Made by a program: the position numbers and the translations under genes. The notes beneath the pieces were generated by a model. That model saw only the letters and a list, made by a program, of their open reading frames with translations. It made no database searches and was not told the origin of the DNA. From the NCBI GenBank assembly GCA_951813535.1, contig OX638345.1, forward strand, positions 4,313,944 to 4,377,943: a stretch of 64,000 nucleotides of DNA, given 5' to 3'. Source of the DNA: an uncultured Dehalococcoidia bacterium (GTDB lineage Bacteria; Chloroflexota; Dehalococcoidia; Lucifugimonadales; UBA3495). Shown here in pieces: positions 25,599 through 33,078 of this stretch; the stretch's first letter is position 1; each line of letters opens with the position of its first letter.

Positions 25599-27290
25599 GT
25601 GGCCACCAGCATCAACACCCGCCTCCCCATCGGCGACATCCTTGACCAGCAGACCGACCGCTACCCCGACCGCGAAGCCCTGGTCCACACCGCCACCGGC
25701 GACCGCTTCACCTACCGCCAGTTTCACGCCGAGGTCGAGCGCGTCGCCCGCGGCCTCATGGCCATCGGCATCGAGAAGGGCCAGCACGTCGGCATCTGGG
25801 CCACCAACTACACCGAGTGGGTCCTGACCCAGTTCGCCACCGCCAAGATCGGCGCCGTCCTGGTCAACGTCAACCCCGCCTACCGCACCCACGAGCTGGC
25901 CTACCTCCTCGAGCAGTCCCAGCTCACCGCCCTGGTCCTCATCGGCCGCTTCCGCACCTCCGACTACGTCGCCATGGTCAACGAATTGATCCCCGAGTTG
26001 CTGGAAACGACGGCCGGCCGGTTGAACTCCGCCAGCTTCCCGTACCTGCGCCACCTCGTCTTCATCCCGCCCCACGACGCGCCGGACGCGCCAACCCCCG
26101 AGGGCATGTGGCGCTGGAACGACCTGCTGACCCACGCCGAGCAGGTGAGCGCAGCAGATCTCCAGGCCCGCCAGGCCCAGTGCGGCCCCGACGACCCCAT
26201 CAACATCCAGTACACCTCGGGCACCACCGGCAACCCCAAGGGCGCGACCCTCACCCACCACAACATCCTGTCCAACGCCCTCCACGTCGGCGACTGCATG
26301 GAGATGGACGAGCACGACCGCCTCTGCATCCCCGTGCCCTTCTACCACTGCTTCGGCTGCGTCATGGGCACCCTCAACTGCGTCGTCCACGGCTCCACCA
26401 TGGTCATTCCCGCCGAGCATTTCGACCCGCTCCGAACCCTAACCGCCATATCCGACGAACGCTGCACCGCCGTCCACGGCGTGCCCACCATGTTCATCGC
26501 CCAGCTCAGCCACCCCGACTTCGCCCGGTTCGACCTCGGCTCCCTGCGCACCGGCATCATGGCCGGCTCCCCCTGCCCCATCGAGGTCATGCGCGAGGTC
26601 ATCGACCGCATGGGCGCCGAGCGCATCACCATCGCCTACGGCCTCACCGAAGCCTCGCCGGTCATCACCCAGACCCTCGCCGACGACAGCATCGAGCGCC
26701 GCGTCTCCACCGTGGGCAAGGTCCTGCCCAACGTGGAGGTCCGTCTCGTCGACCCCGATACCGACCTCGAAGTGAGCGCCGGCGAGCAGGGCGAACTCCA
26801 GACCCGCAGCAGCATGGTGATGCTGGGCTACTACAACATGCCCGACGCCACCGCCGGCGCCATCGACGCCGAAGGCTGGCTCCACACCGGCGACCTGGCC
26901 ACCGTCGACGACGACGGCTACTACAAGATCACCGGCCGCCTCAAGGACATGATCATTCGCGGCGGCGAGAACGTCTACCCCCGCGAGATCGAGGAGTTCC
27001 TCTACTCCCATCCGCAGATCGACGACGTGCAGGTCATCGGCGTGCCCGACCAGCGTTTCGGCGAGGAGGTCATGGCCTGGGTCCGCCTCAAGCCCGACGC
27101 CGACGCCACCGAGGACTCAATCCGCGATTACTGCCGTGGCAAAATCGCCCACTACAAGGTCCCCCGCTACGTCAAGCTCACCAACGAGTTCCCCATGACC
27201 GTCACCGGCAAGGTCCAAAAGTTCCTCATGCGCGAACAGTCCATCGAAGAGCTCGGCCTGCAAACGGCGGCCGGCGTGCAAACCGCGTAA
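25599..27290 (+). CDS. AMP-binding long/medium-chain acyl-CoA synthetase
   Basis: This 563-residue adenylate-forming enzyme activates a fatty or aromatic acid to its CoA thioester. It carries the AMP motif IQYTSGTTGNPKGATLTH, the YGLTEASPV motif, the hinge TGDLATVDDDGYYKITGRLKDMIIRGGENVYPREIEE, and the catalytic C-terminal lysine in MTVTGKVQKF. The start is best placed at GTG 25599: a perfect AGGAGGTG lies 5 nt upstream, whereas the ATG at 25569 has none. The architecture is closest to FadD/AtoE-like acyl-CoA synthetases. It is the longest simple catabolic gene in the window and may feed beta-oxidation together with the CoA-transferase. It appears monocistronic. Confidence 0.93.
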   Translation: MATSINTRLPIGDILDQQTDRYPDREALVHTATGDRFTYRQFHAEVERVARGLMAIGIEKGQHVGIWATNYTEWVLTQFATAKIGAVLVNVNPAYRTHELAYLLEQSQLTALVLIGRFRTSDYVAMVNELIPELLETTAGRLNSASFPYLRHLVFIPPHDAPDAPTPEGMWRWNDLLTHAEQVSAADLQARQAQCGPDDPINIQYTSGTTGNPKGATLTHHNILSNALHVGDCMEMDEHDRLCIPVPFYHCFGCVMGTLNCVVHGSTMVIPAEHFDPLRTLTAISDERCTAVHGVPTMFIAQLSHPDFARFDLGSLRTGIMAGSPCPIEVMREVIDRMGAERITIAYGLTEASPVITQTLADDSIERRVSTVGKVLPNVEVRLVDPDTDLEVSAGEQGELQTRSSMVMLGYYNMPDATAGAIDAEGWLHTGDLATVDDDGYYKITGRLKDMIIRGGENVYPREIEEFLYSHPQIDDVQVIGVPDQRFGEEVMAWVRLKPDADATEDSIRDYCRGKIAHYKVPRYVKLTNEFPMTVTGKVQKFLMREQSIEELGLQTAAGVQTA

Positions 27291-27405
27291 TATGTCTCCA
27301 ACGGAAAGTTCCTTGGACTAACCGAACGCCGGGAGTGGCATTGCGCTAAGCAAGGCGCCCGCGCTTTTTGAGATGCGGTGCGCGAGGCTGATCTAGTTGT
27401 AGCAC

Positions 27406-28071
27406 TCACCGCCAAGCGCAAGCAAACACCGTTTCCGAAACATCCGACGCTTTGTTGCGCGCGCAGCGCAGGTCACCCAAAGGGGTCTGAATCGATACCC
27501 GCTGGACGCTGGTGTGGCCCTTCTCGATGATACCGCAGACCAGCTCTATCCCGCCGTCATCGCCGTATATCCTGGCATCATTGGAGCAGTCGTGGCCGTC
27601 CACGAAGACATCGAGCTCGTATTGGGGCACGTCGAAGGCAGGGTCGCCGACGACGCGGAGCCAGTCGTATTCGTTGGTGATGTAAACCCACGCATTGGCC
27701 CTGGTGGTTTGCTCTAGGTCTACGGGAGTCGGCTTGGGCGTGGGAGTAGACCGTGGTGTCGCGGTAGGTCGCGGAGTCGGAGTCGCCAGCGGCGTAGGCG
27801 TTGCAGGGAGAGGAGTGGCGGTAACCACGACGGTGACCTGCACCTCCCTAATCACCTCGACGGTCTGTTCCACCACTACGGTAACTGGCACCTCTACCGT
27901 CGCCTCCACTAATTGGGTCACGGGTACCTCAACGGTTTCCTGAACGATCCTTGTCACCGGCACCTCGACGGTAGTTTCGACCCGCTCCACAACGGGCTCA
28001 GGGGTCGCGCACGCAACAGCGAGCAATGCGGTCACGGCGACTAACCAAGCATAGATAGCGCGAAACGGCAT
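27406..28071 (-). CDS. Lipoprotein with VEVPVT repeats
   Basis: This 221-residue exported protein begins at ATG 28071, with GGAGGAG 10 nt upstream. The longer frame to 28218 is spurious. A signal peptide (MPFRAIYAWLVAVTALLAVAC) ends in a lipobox. Next come four related repeats of the type VETTVEVPVTRIVQ (residues about 28-75), then a Pro/Thr linker (PTPLATPTPRPTATPRSTPTPKPT), then a 90-residue C-terminal domain with four cysteines. Such EVPVT repeats after a lipobox are a hallmark of Chloroflexota surface lipoproteins. The function of the C-terminal domain is unknown. Confidence 0.85.
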   Translation of the reverse strand: MPFRAIYAWLVAVTALLAVACATPEPVVERVETTVEVPVTRIVQETVEVPVTQLVEATVEVPVTVVVEQTVEVIREVQVTVVVTATPLPATPTPLATPTPRPTATPRSTPTPKPTPVDLEQTTRANAWVYITNEYDWLRVVGDPAFDVPQYELDVFVDGHDCSNDARIYGDDGGIELVCGIIEKGHTSVQRVSIQTPLGDLRCARNKASDVSETVFACAWR

Positions 28072-28233
28072 ATCTCTGAACTCCTCCGATTTCGCTCTCG
28101 CGGGAATGGGCGGGTGCATCCTACCATGCCGTCCAGCGTTCTCCGCTCTGACGGTATCTAGCCCGGTGGTCCGCAATCTATTGGCCGTCCGTACGCAGCG
28201 CATCAGTGCTGCGACCATCGCCGGCGTGCTCGG

Positions 28234-28806
28234 TCAAGACGGGCCTGGTTTGGGTGATTTGGCAGAGTCTTTGGCTGACACCCCGCCCAACGCAGCCACC
28301 AGCGCCTCCGCCTCGGCCGGCCTCCGCAGCTCAATCACCCGCAGGTGCGGAAACTCCCCATCATCCAGGATCCGCCGGTACTCCTGCCTCACCCGCCGGT
28401 GGCTGGTGATGGCCCACAGGATGATCGAGTCGCGGCTCAGGAAGGATTTCCTGAAGCTCTCCCGGTTGCCCGAGAACAGCTCCTCCTGGGTGACCACCCG
28501 CCTGGTGGTCCGGGAAAGCGCCCGCCACAACACCACGCGGAAGGGATAGTTGAGCCACACGACAGTCGTGGCTCGCCCCCAGACAATGTCCCGCACGGAC
28601 CTGTAGTTGCCATCCATAACCCACCGCTCTCCCGCCGCAGCCTCGCCAGCCATCCGCCGCACCTCGTCCACCGGCCGCTCCTGCCACTCCGACTCCCAGT
28701 GGATGGCGTCCAACTCCACGTGCGGCAAATCCAGCACCCGCGAAAACTGCCGCGCCAGCGTCGTCTTGCCGGAGCAGCTCGTCCCGACAACTACGACCCG
28801 CTTCAT
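28234..28806 (-). CDS. Small P-loop kinase, FlaR/topology-modulation-like
   Basis: This 190-residue protein starts at ATG 28806 (MKRVVVVGTSCSGKTTLARQFS). Walker A is GTSCSGKT at residues 8-15. LDLPHVELDAIHWESEWQERP, WVMDGNYRSVRDIVWGRATTVVWLNYPF and a basic lid (RRVVTQEELFSGNRESFRKSFLSRDSI) follow. This is the pattern of adenylate/shikimate-kinase-like proteins annotated as FlaR or topology modulation protein. The physiological substrate is unknown. It lies 16 bp from the divergent end of the lipoprotein ORF region and may share its transcript, as both are on the minus strand. Confidence 0.85.
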   Translation of the reverse strand: MKRVVVVGTSCSGKTTLARQFSRVLDLPHVELDAIHWESEWQERPVDEVRRMAGEAAAGERWVMDGNYRSVRDIVWGRATTVVWLNYPFRVVLWRALSRTTRRVVTQEELFSGNRESFRKSFLSRDSIILWAITSHRRVRQEYRRILDDGEFPHLRVIELRRPAEAEALVAALGGVSAKDSAKSPKPGPS

Positions 28807-28873
28807 CGCCCGGCGTGTATCACTGCCTGCAATCACTGCGTCGGTGTCTTGTCTCTCCAACCCCGGCAAGGCG

Positions 28874-29255
28874 CTAGCTCAGCGGAGGGGCGCATATGAT
28901 TACGCCTTTGCTCCACAGGTTGTTGAGTCCCCGCAGCTACGTGCATGACTCGCCTTCCAGACCCATATATCGACTGTAGATGTCGCCGTAATCTCCTACT
29001 GTCCTGATCACGTCCAAAGCAAAGTCGGACTCTAACCCCAGCTCCTCATGTCCGAAAGTTCCCTCCGCGCCCAGCATCCGAATGGCCCTGATATCGTCAC
29101 TGCTGCGTATGTTCTCTACGTTTGCCTAGGCCACGTCTAACTCCCAGCGTCGATCTGCACGTTAAAGACCACTATGACCAGCGCCGGTCGACATGGCGTC
29201 GCTCCAAGGAGCCATGGGCGCCAGCGGCTCCTTGGAGATAGTCTCGGAAGGTTTT
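28874..29255 (-). pseudogene. Decayed amino-acid ABC transporter substrate-binding protein (AapJ-like)
   Basis: No long frame survives, but translated pieces in the minus orientation line up in order with the C-terminal third of general L-amino-acid binding proteins. TISKEPLAPM is near 29240. VVFNVQIDAGS is near 29170. VA-stop-ANVENIRSSDDIRAI is near 29130, where the stop replaces a Tyr codon. MLGAEGTFGHEELGLESDF and DVIRTVGDYGDIYSRYMG follow. After another stop comes LRGLNNLWSKGVIICAPPLS with a TAG at 28874. Two in-frame stops and at least two frameshifts show long-standing decay. The 5' two-thirds and the transporter permease genes are absent. Confidence 0.75.
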
Positions 29256-29257
29256 CC

Positions 29258-29872
29258 TTATCCTGCGATTGCCCGGGTACCAGATTGAGCCGATGGTCGC
29301 GGATCCGAAGGGTCAGGCAAGCAAACCCTCCCTTGAAATCCATAGCAACGCTGTACCAACCGCGTGATCCACGGGGGAGGGATCACACCACAGCGCTGTA
29401 TCGAACCATTCAAGACCGAGCGGTATAGATGCTCAGTGGACAAGCTGAGAACGCGCTTGAAGTCCAAAAACAATTCTGGGAGGTCCAATCCAACGACGTC
29501 TCCAGTGGGGATCCAATGGTATCGATCGTCGCGATTATCCCTAACCGTCGACCATGGCCTACTGGTGAACCCATAAGTTTCCCTGACGTCGGCTCCGATA
29601 AACAAATCACAACACAGGACCTGCGGGAGTTCTTTGAGGCTCAATGTCCCGTCGATGGATTGCGGTCCTGACCCAGCTTCGTCCCTAGTTTCGTAATCAC
29701 TCACCAAATCACATTCAGGTGTCAGCACCACGACCAAATCATGCACCACGCCCTCGATGACCGGCGTACCATCGTCGTCCAATCGGGTCGCCACGAACTC
29801 TACGGCGTTGCTCAGGATCTCTCCATGCTGCAACCTGTCGTGCACGGCGCATACCCCGTGATCGGTAGCCAC
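29258..29872 (-). CDS. Unknown protein with ECDLV and RYH motifs, third gene of the TIGR04255 cassette
   Basis: This 204-residue protein begins at GTG 29872, 3 bp after the stop of the preceding gene. It has VHDLVVVLTPECDLVSDYETRD and WSTVRDNRDDRYHWIPTGD. Proteins with a (S/T)xxCDLxxD motif followed by RYHxLP occur sporadically in bacteria near defence or mobile genes; I cannot give a biochemical function. Cys and Asp in ECDLVSD could bind metal. The last 25 residues run right up to the ABC-transporter remnant, so the native C-terminus may have been altered by the junction. GC content is lower than in flanking metabolic genes. Confidence 0.6.
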   Translation of the reverse strand: MATDHGVCAVHDRLQHGEILSNAVEFVATRLDDDGTPVIEGVVHDLVVVLTPECDLVSDYETRDEAGSGPQSIDGTLSLKELPQVLCCDLFIGADVRETYGFTSRPWSTVRDNRDDRYHWIPTGDVVGLDLPELFLDFKRVLSLSTEHLYRSVLNGSIQRCGVIPPPWITRLVQRCYGFQGRVCLPDPSDPRPSAQSGTRAIAG

Positions 29873-29875
29873 AGA

Positions 29876-30235
29876 CTACTCAGCAAGCGTGATACCCGGA
29901 CGCATTACAAAACCGTCGAATTTCGCTTCGATGCGGCCTCCACGACCAGGCGGTAGAGCAGGCGGCGTCGGCTGGTCAACGTAGAAATTCCAGCATTCCA
30001 ACGTCGATTCGAGATTTTCGTCGACACCTCGCTCGGGCATGTACATCGCCAATAAGCAGGTAAGCAGGCGTTTCTTGATTGAGGATGTTGTAACCGATTC
30101 CGGTAGATCATGGATCGGAGCTTGTCCCCAAGCAGAAGCGGGAATGTCATGCCCCGGTGACCATTCCCATACAGGCATAGATAGGACGTGGATTGGTGTT
30201 CTGTCCCAATGTCCAGTCGGTGCCCAAATTGCCAA
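29876..30235 (-). CDS. Unknown protein, second gene of the TIGR04255 cassette
   Basis: The open frame runs from 30385, but its first 150 bp lie inside the well-supported end of the upstream TIGR04255 gene. The likely start is therefore TTG 30235, 4 bp after that stop, or ATG 30178. The product has about 119 residues, with MPVWEWSPGHDIPASAWGQAPIHDLPESVTTSSIKKRLL and a Pro-rich C-terminus PTPPALPPGRGGRIEAKFDGF. No family is recognised. It is followed by the third gene after 3 bp, so all three genes are probably translated from one message. Confidence 0.55.
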   Translation of the reverse strand: MAIWAPTGHWDRTPIHVLSMPVWEWSPGHDIPASAWGQAPIHDLPESVTTSSIKKRLLTCLLAMYMPERGVDENLESTLECWNFYVDQPTPPALPPGRGGRIEAKFDGFVMRPGITLAE

Positions 30236-30239
30236 CGGT

Positions 30240-31052
30240 TCACTCGGGCGTACGTGGTTCGAGTGCGGCACGGAGGGCGTGGGTGATCGCCCATCGAAAA
30301 AGGTGTCCGGCCCATTTGTTGAATTTGTTGGCGACTGTGAAAGCAGCGTCATGATCGCACCTGTTTTGCGTGAAAAAATCGGCATCGATGACGTAGACCG
30401 GTGAGCCGTCGTCCTCCTTCATAGCGATCCCATGTTGTAGTAACACCTGTCCGCTCTCTACATCGGGGATCGTCAAAACGACTCGGGTCTGTGATTGTTG
30501 CACGTCGTGAGCGACATCTCTCGATCCCAGAACGCCCAGAAAAACCGGGTTCAGCAGATCAGACCAAGGAACCGAATCCAAACCATATGCTCCGCGATCC
30601 AGCACGTCTCGGTATCTCAGACCAACCCGGGTGTAAAACGACGGCGCATAAATCTCCCTGAGAACACTCTCCGCACGTTCGATTTCGGCTCTGAAGTCAT
30701 CCCATTGCCGATAGTGACTTTCGCTGACTGCCACAGAATCCTGTGCTAATGAGATCGTCCGCGTGCGGTCGTCGTTTTGGAATGTGTAAGAGACGGGGGT
30801 CTGCGCTAATCCGAGTCCTGGAAGAGCGTCTCTCATTTCAGCGGGTAAAGAATCCCTGATTGTGACCGGCAGGTCTGGAACGTCGGAAGCACGCTGCTGC
30901 TCGTACCAAGGGTACTCGCCGCGAATCTCCTCTTGGAATTTGGCCGGTGGTTCTGAACTGATGCTCAGGATAGTCGGGAACCTGAGCTGACAGATCACCT
31001 CGACCAAGGGATTGTTCCCGTAAATTTCCCGGTCGGATTTGGGGAATGGCAT
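30240..31052 (-). CDS. TIGR04255 family protein
   Basis: This 270-residue protein fits the TIGR04255 family of sporadically distributed proteins. It starts PFPKSDREIYGNNPLVEVICQLRFPTIL and has VSYTFQNDDRTRTISLAQDSVAVSESHYRQWDDF, SFYTRVGLRYRDVLDR and a C-terminal AFTVANKFNKWAGHLFRWAITHALR. The family has no established function, and its patchy occurrence suggests a mobile or defence role. It is the first gene of a three-gene cassette (30240-31052, 29876-30235, 29258-29872) with 3-4 bp gaps. GC content is lower than that of flanking genes, consistent with acquisition. Confidence 0.8.
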   Translation of the reverse strand: MPFPKSDREIYGNNPLVEVICQLRFPTILSISSEPPAKFQEEIRGEYPWYEQQRASDVPDLPVTIRDSLPAEMRDALPGLGLAQTPVSYTFQNDDRTRTISLAQDSVAVSESHYRQWDDFRAEIERAESVLREIYAPSFYTRVGLRYRDVLDRGAYGLDSVPWSDLLNPVFLGVLGSRDVAHDVQQSQTRVVLTIPDVESGQVLLQHGIAMKEDDGSPVYVIDADFFTQNRCDHDAAFTVANKFNKWAGHLFRWAITHALRAALEPRTPE

Positions 31053-31264
31053 GGTTCGGTTCCGCGTTTCTGCTGCCTATTAGGCAAGTATAGCAAATTG
31101 TAGTCGGGACGCCCAACTACCCTGTCAGCCCCGAAAATCGCGTCGCAGTGGCTCCTATTGGGCCTGGTAGTTCCCCTGAAAATCGACCCAAGCGGAGCCA
31201 TGGCGGCACATGCTACCACGGGCACCATTACAAAAATGGTCGCTTTAGGGCCTGCTCCCTGCTG

Positions 31265-31270
31265 TATAAT
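31265..31270 (+). promoter_or_regulatory. Candidate -10 box of the alcohol dehydrogenase gene
   Basis: TATAAT lies 31 bp before the ATG at 31302 with AAGGAGA in between. No clear -35 box is present at standard distance. Confidence 0.35.
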
Positions 31271-31301
31271 TCTTCCCAAAACAAGGAGAAAATGTGGTGT
31301 T

Positions 31302-32402
31302 ATGAAGGTAAAAGCTGCCGTTTTGTGGGAAGTTGGTCAGCCTCTCGATATCCGCGAGGTCGACCTCGATGAGCCGAAGGCCGGCGAGGTTTTGGTGAAG
31401 GTCGGTTCCGCCGGCATCTGCCGCAGCGACCGCCACTTCATGCACGGCGACGCCCCCATCGCCATCCCCGTCGTCCTCGGACACGAGGGCGCAGGCACCG
31501 TCGTCCAGACCGGCCCGGGCGTCACGCTGGCCTCCGAAGGCGACCAGGTCATTCTGTCCTTCGTGCCCGCCTGCGGACGCTGCCGCTCCTGCCTCGAGGG
31601 CCACAGCAACCTCTGTGACCTCCACGGGGCCACCGGCGCCAACATGCTCGACGGCACCACCCGCCTCCACGCCGAGGGCAAGGACATCCACCACATGGGC
31701 AAGGTGGCCTGCTTCGCCGAGTATGCCGTCGTCCCCGAAACCGGCGTCGTGCCCCTCTCCGACTCCATCCCCATGGACAAGGCCGCCATGATCGGCTGCT
31801 CCGTGACCACCGGCGTCGGCGCGGCCATCTACAGCGCCGAGATCAAGCCCGGCAGCACCGTCGCCGTCATCGGCTGCGGCGGCGTCGGTCTCAACGTCAT
31901 CATGGGCGCGGCCCTCGCCAACGCCGGCCAGATCATCGCCGTCGACATCCGCGAGGCCCAGCTCGAGTTCGCCATGCGCTTCGGCGCGACCCACACCGTC
32001 AACGCCGCCGACCAGGACCCGGTTCGCCAGGTGAAGGATCTCACCGGCGGGCGCGGCGCCGACTACACCTTCGAGGTCTTCGGCAGCGGCGACACCACCA
32101 AGGCCGCCTACGAGATGGCCGCCAAGCGCGGCATCGTCACCGTCGTCGGCATCGCCCCCTGGGGCCAGGAGGCCGGCATCAACGCCGTCGACCTCGTCCG
32201 CAACGAGAAGACCCTGCGCGGTTCATACTACGGCTCCGCCCGCTCCCGCACCGACATGCCCGTCATGGTTGACCTCTACCAGTCCGGCAAGCTCAACCTC
32301 GACGACCTCGTCGTCCGCCACTACACCCTCGACCAGATCAACGAGGCCTACGACGACCTCGACCGCGGCGAAATCGGCCGCGGCGCCATCATGTTCGACT
32401 AG
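31302..32402 (+). CDS. Zinc-dependent alcohol dehydrogenase (MDR family)
   Basis: This 366-residue medium-chain dehydrogenase starts at ATG 31302; the open frame to 31158 lacks family sequence. Catalytic zinc ligands are C40 (AGICRSD) and H61-E62 (LGHEGAG). The structural zinc site is C91, C94, C97 and C105 (ACGRCRSCLEGHSNLC). The Rossmann motif VIGCGGVGLN is near residue 186, followed by an acidic residue in AVDIREAQ, which favours NAD over NADP. The class resembles Zn alcohol dehydrogenases related to AdhC/mycothiol- or glutathione-dependent enzymes, but a thiol cofactor cannot be deduced. AAGGAGA lies 12 nt upstream, and a strong hairpin follows the stop. Confidence 0.93.
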   Translation: MKVKAAVLWEVGQPLDIREVDLDEPKAGEVLVKVGSAGICRSDRHFMHGDAPIAIPVVLGHEGAGTVVQTGPGVTLASEGDQVILSFVPACGRCRSCLEGHSNLCDLHGATGANMLDGTTRLHAEGKDIHHMGKVACFAEYAVVPETGVVPLSDSIPMDKAAMIGCSVTTGVGAAIYSAEIKPGSTVAVIGCGGVGLNVIMGAALANAGQIIAVDIREAQLEFAMRFGATHTVNAADQDPVRQVKDLTGGRGADYTFEVFGSGDTTKAAYEMAAKRGIVTVVGIAPWGQEAGINAVDLVRNEKTLRGSYYGSARSRTDMPVMVDLYQSGKLNLDDLVVRHYTLDQINEAYDDLDRGEIGRGAIMFD

Positions 32403-32412
32403 TCGGTTCTCC

Positions 32413-32440
32413 GCAGGGGCGAATAGTCATTCGCCCCTGC
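32413..32440. terminator. GGGGCGAAT hairpin after the dehydrogenase gene, palindrome copy 3
   Basis: GCAGGGGCGAAT-AGTC-ATTCGCCCCTGC is a perfect 12-bp stem with a 4-nt loop, beginning 11 bp after the stop codon. Its position suggests a factor-independent or protective terminator, though there is no T-run. Confidence 0.65.
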
Positions 32441-32595
32441 AACCTCATTCCTTCCATCTCCAGCCTCACCGACCAATCGGCTCCTGCTTATTTGACGGAT
32501 CATCCATTGTGGAGACTCATTCGCCGTCATCGCCGCTGAGGGATCAAATCGGGGAGGGTTCCGCAAATACGATATATTTGGACTTTAGTGAGATC

Positions 32596-33063
32596 ATGGA
32601 AATTACACTAACACCATGGCAATTGGTCGGCACCGTAATAGGCATTGTTCTGGGAAGCACCACCATTGTAAGTCTACTTATCACGGCAGGAATCAGGATC
32701 GGCAAGTTCGCCACCCGAGACGATCTCGATAGAACCAGTGCGCGGTCGGACAAGAAAATCAGCGATGAAGTCGCCACTCTGGACAAAAAGATCGGTGACG
32801 AAGTGGCCGCCTTGGACAAAAGGATCGACCACAACGTGGCACGACTGGAAGCGAAGATCGACGACAACGTGGCACGACTGGAAGCGAAGATCGGCGACGA
32901 AGTCGCTGCCCTCCACCGGAAGATCGACGACAACCAGGTACAAGTGCTGCTAGCCATCCAAAATCTCGGCAACCGCCTCGAGAATGCTATCCTCGAGCAC
33001 ACCCACGACGAAGACGGCGTTGCCGTTTTCCGCAGGCATCCCCAGATGGATGCCGCAAACTAA
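32596..33063 (+). CDS. Membrane-anchored hendecad coiled-coil protein
   Basis: This 155-residue protein has an N-terminal transmembrane helix (LVGTVIGIVLGSTTIVSLLIT, residues about 10-30). Next come six 11-residue repeats of the form KKIGDEVAALD / AKIDDNVARLE (residues about 50-118), then a short tail. The repeats predict a rod-like coiled coil on one side of the membrane. ATG 32596 is the first credible start; no strong ribosome-binding site is seen. It ends 15 bp before the selenoprotein gene and may share its transcript. The function is unknown; it is similar in style, not sequence, to the coiled-coil protein at 8816-9766. Confidence 0.75.
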   Translation: MEITLTPWQLVGTVIGIVLGSTTIVSLLITAGIRIGKFATRDDLDRTSARSDKKISDEVATLDKKIGDEVAALDKRIDHNVARLEAKIDDNVARLEAKIGDEVAALHRKIDDNQVQVLLAIQNLGNRLENAILEHTHDEDGVAVFRRHPQMDAAN

Positions 33064-33078
33064 CTCCAGGAGATAACC

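Noticed and set aside
25817..27349. 510-aa plus-strand open frame
   Set aside because: It overlaps the acyl-CoA synthetase in another phase and is an Arg/Pro/His-rich shadow caused by high GC3.
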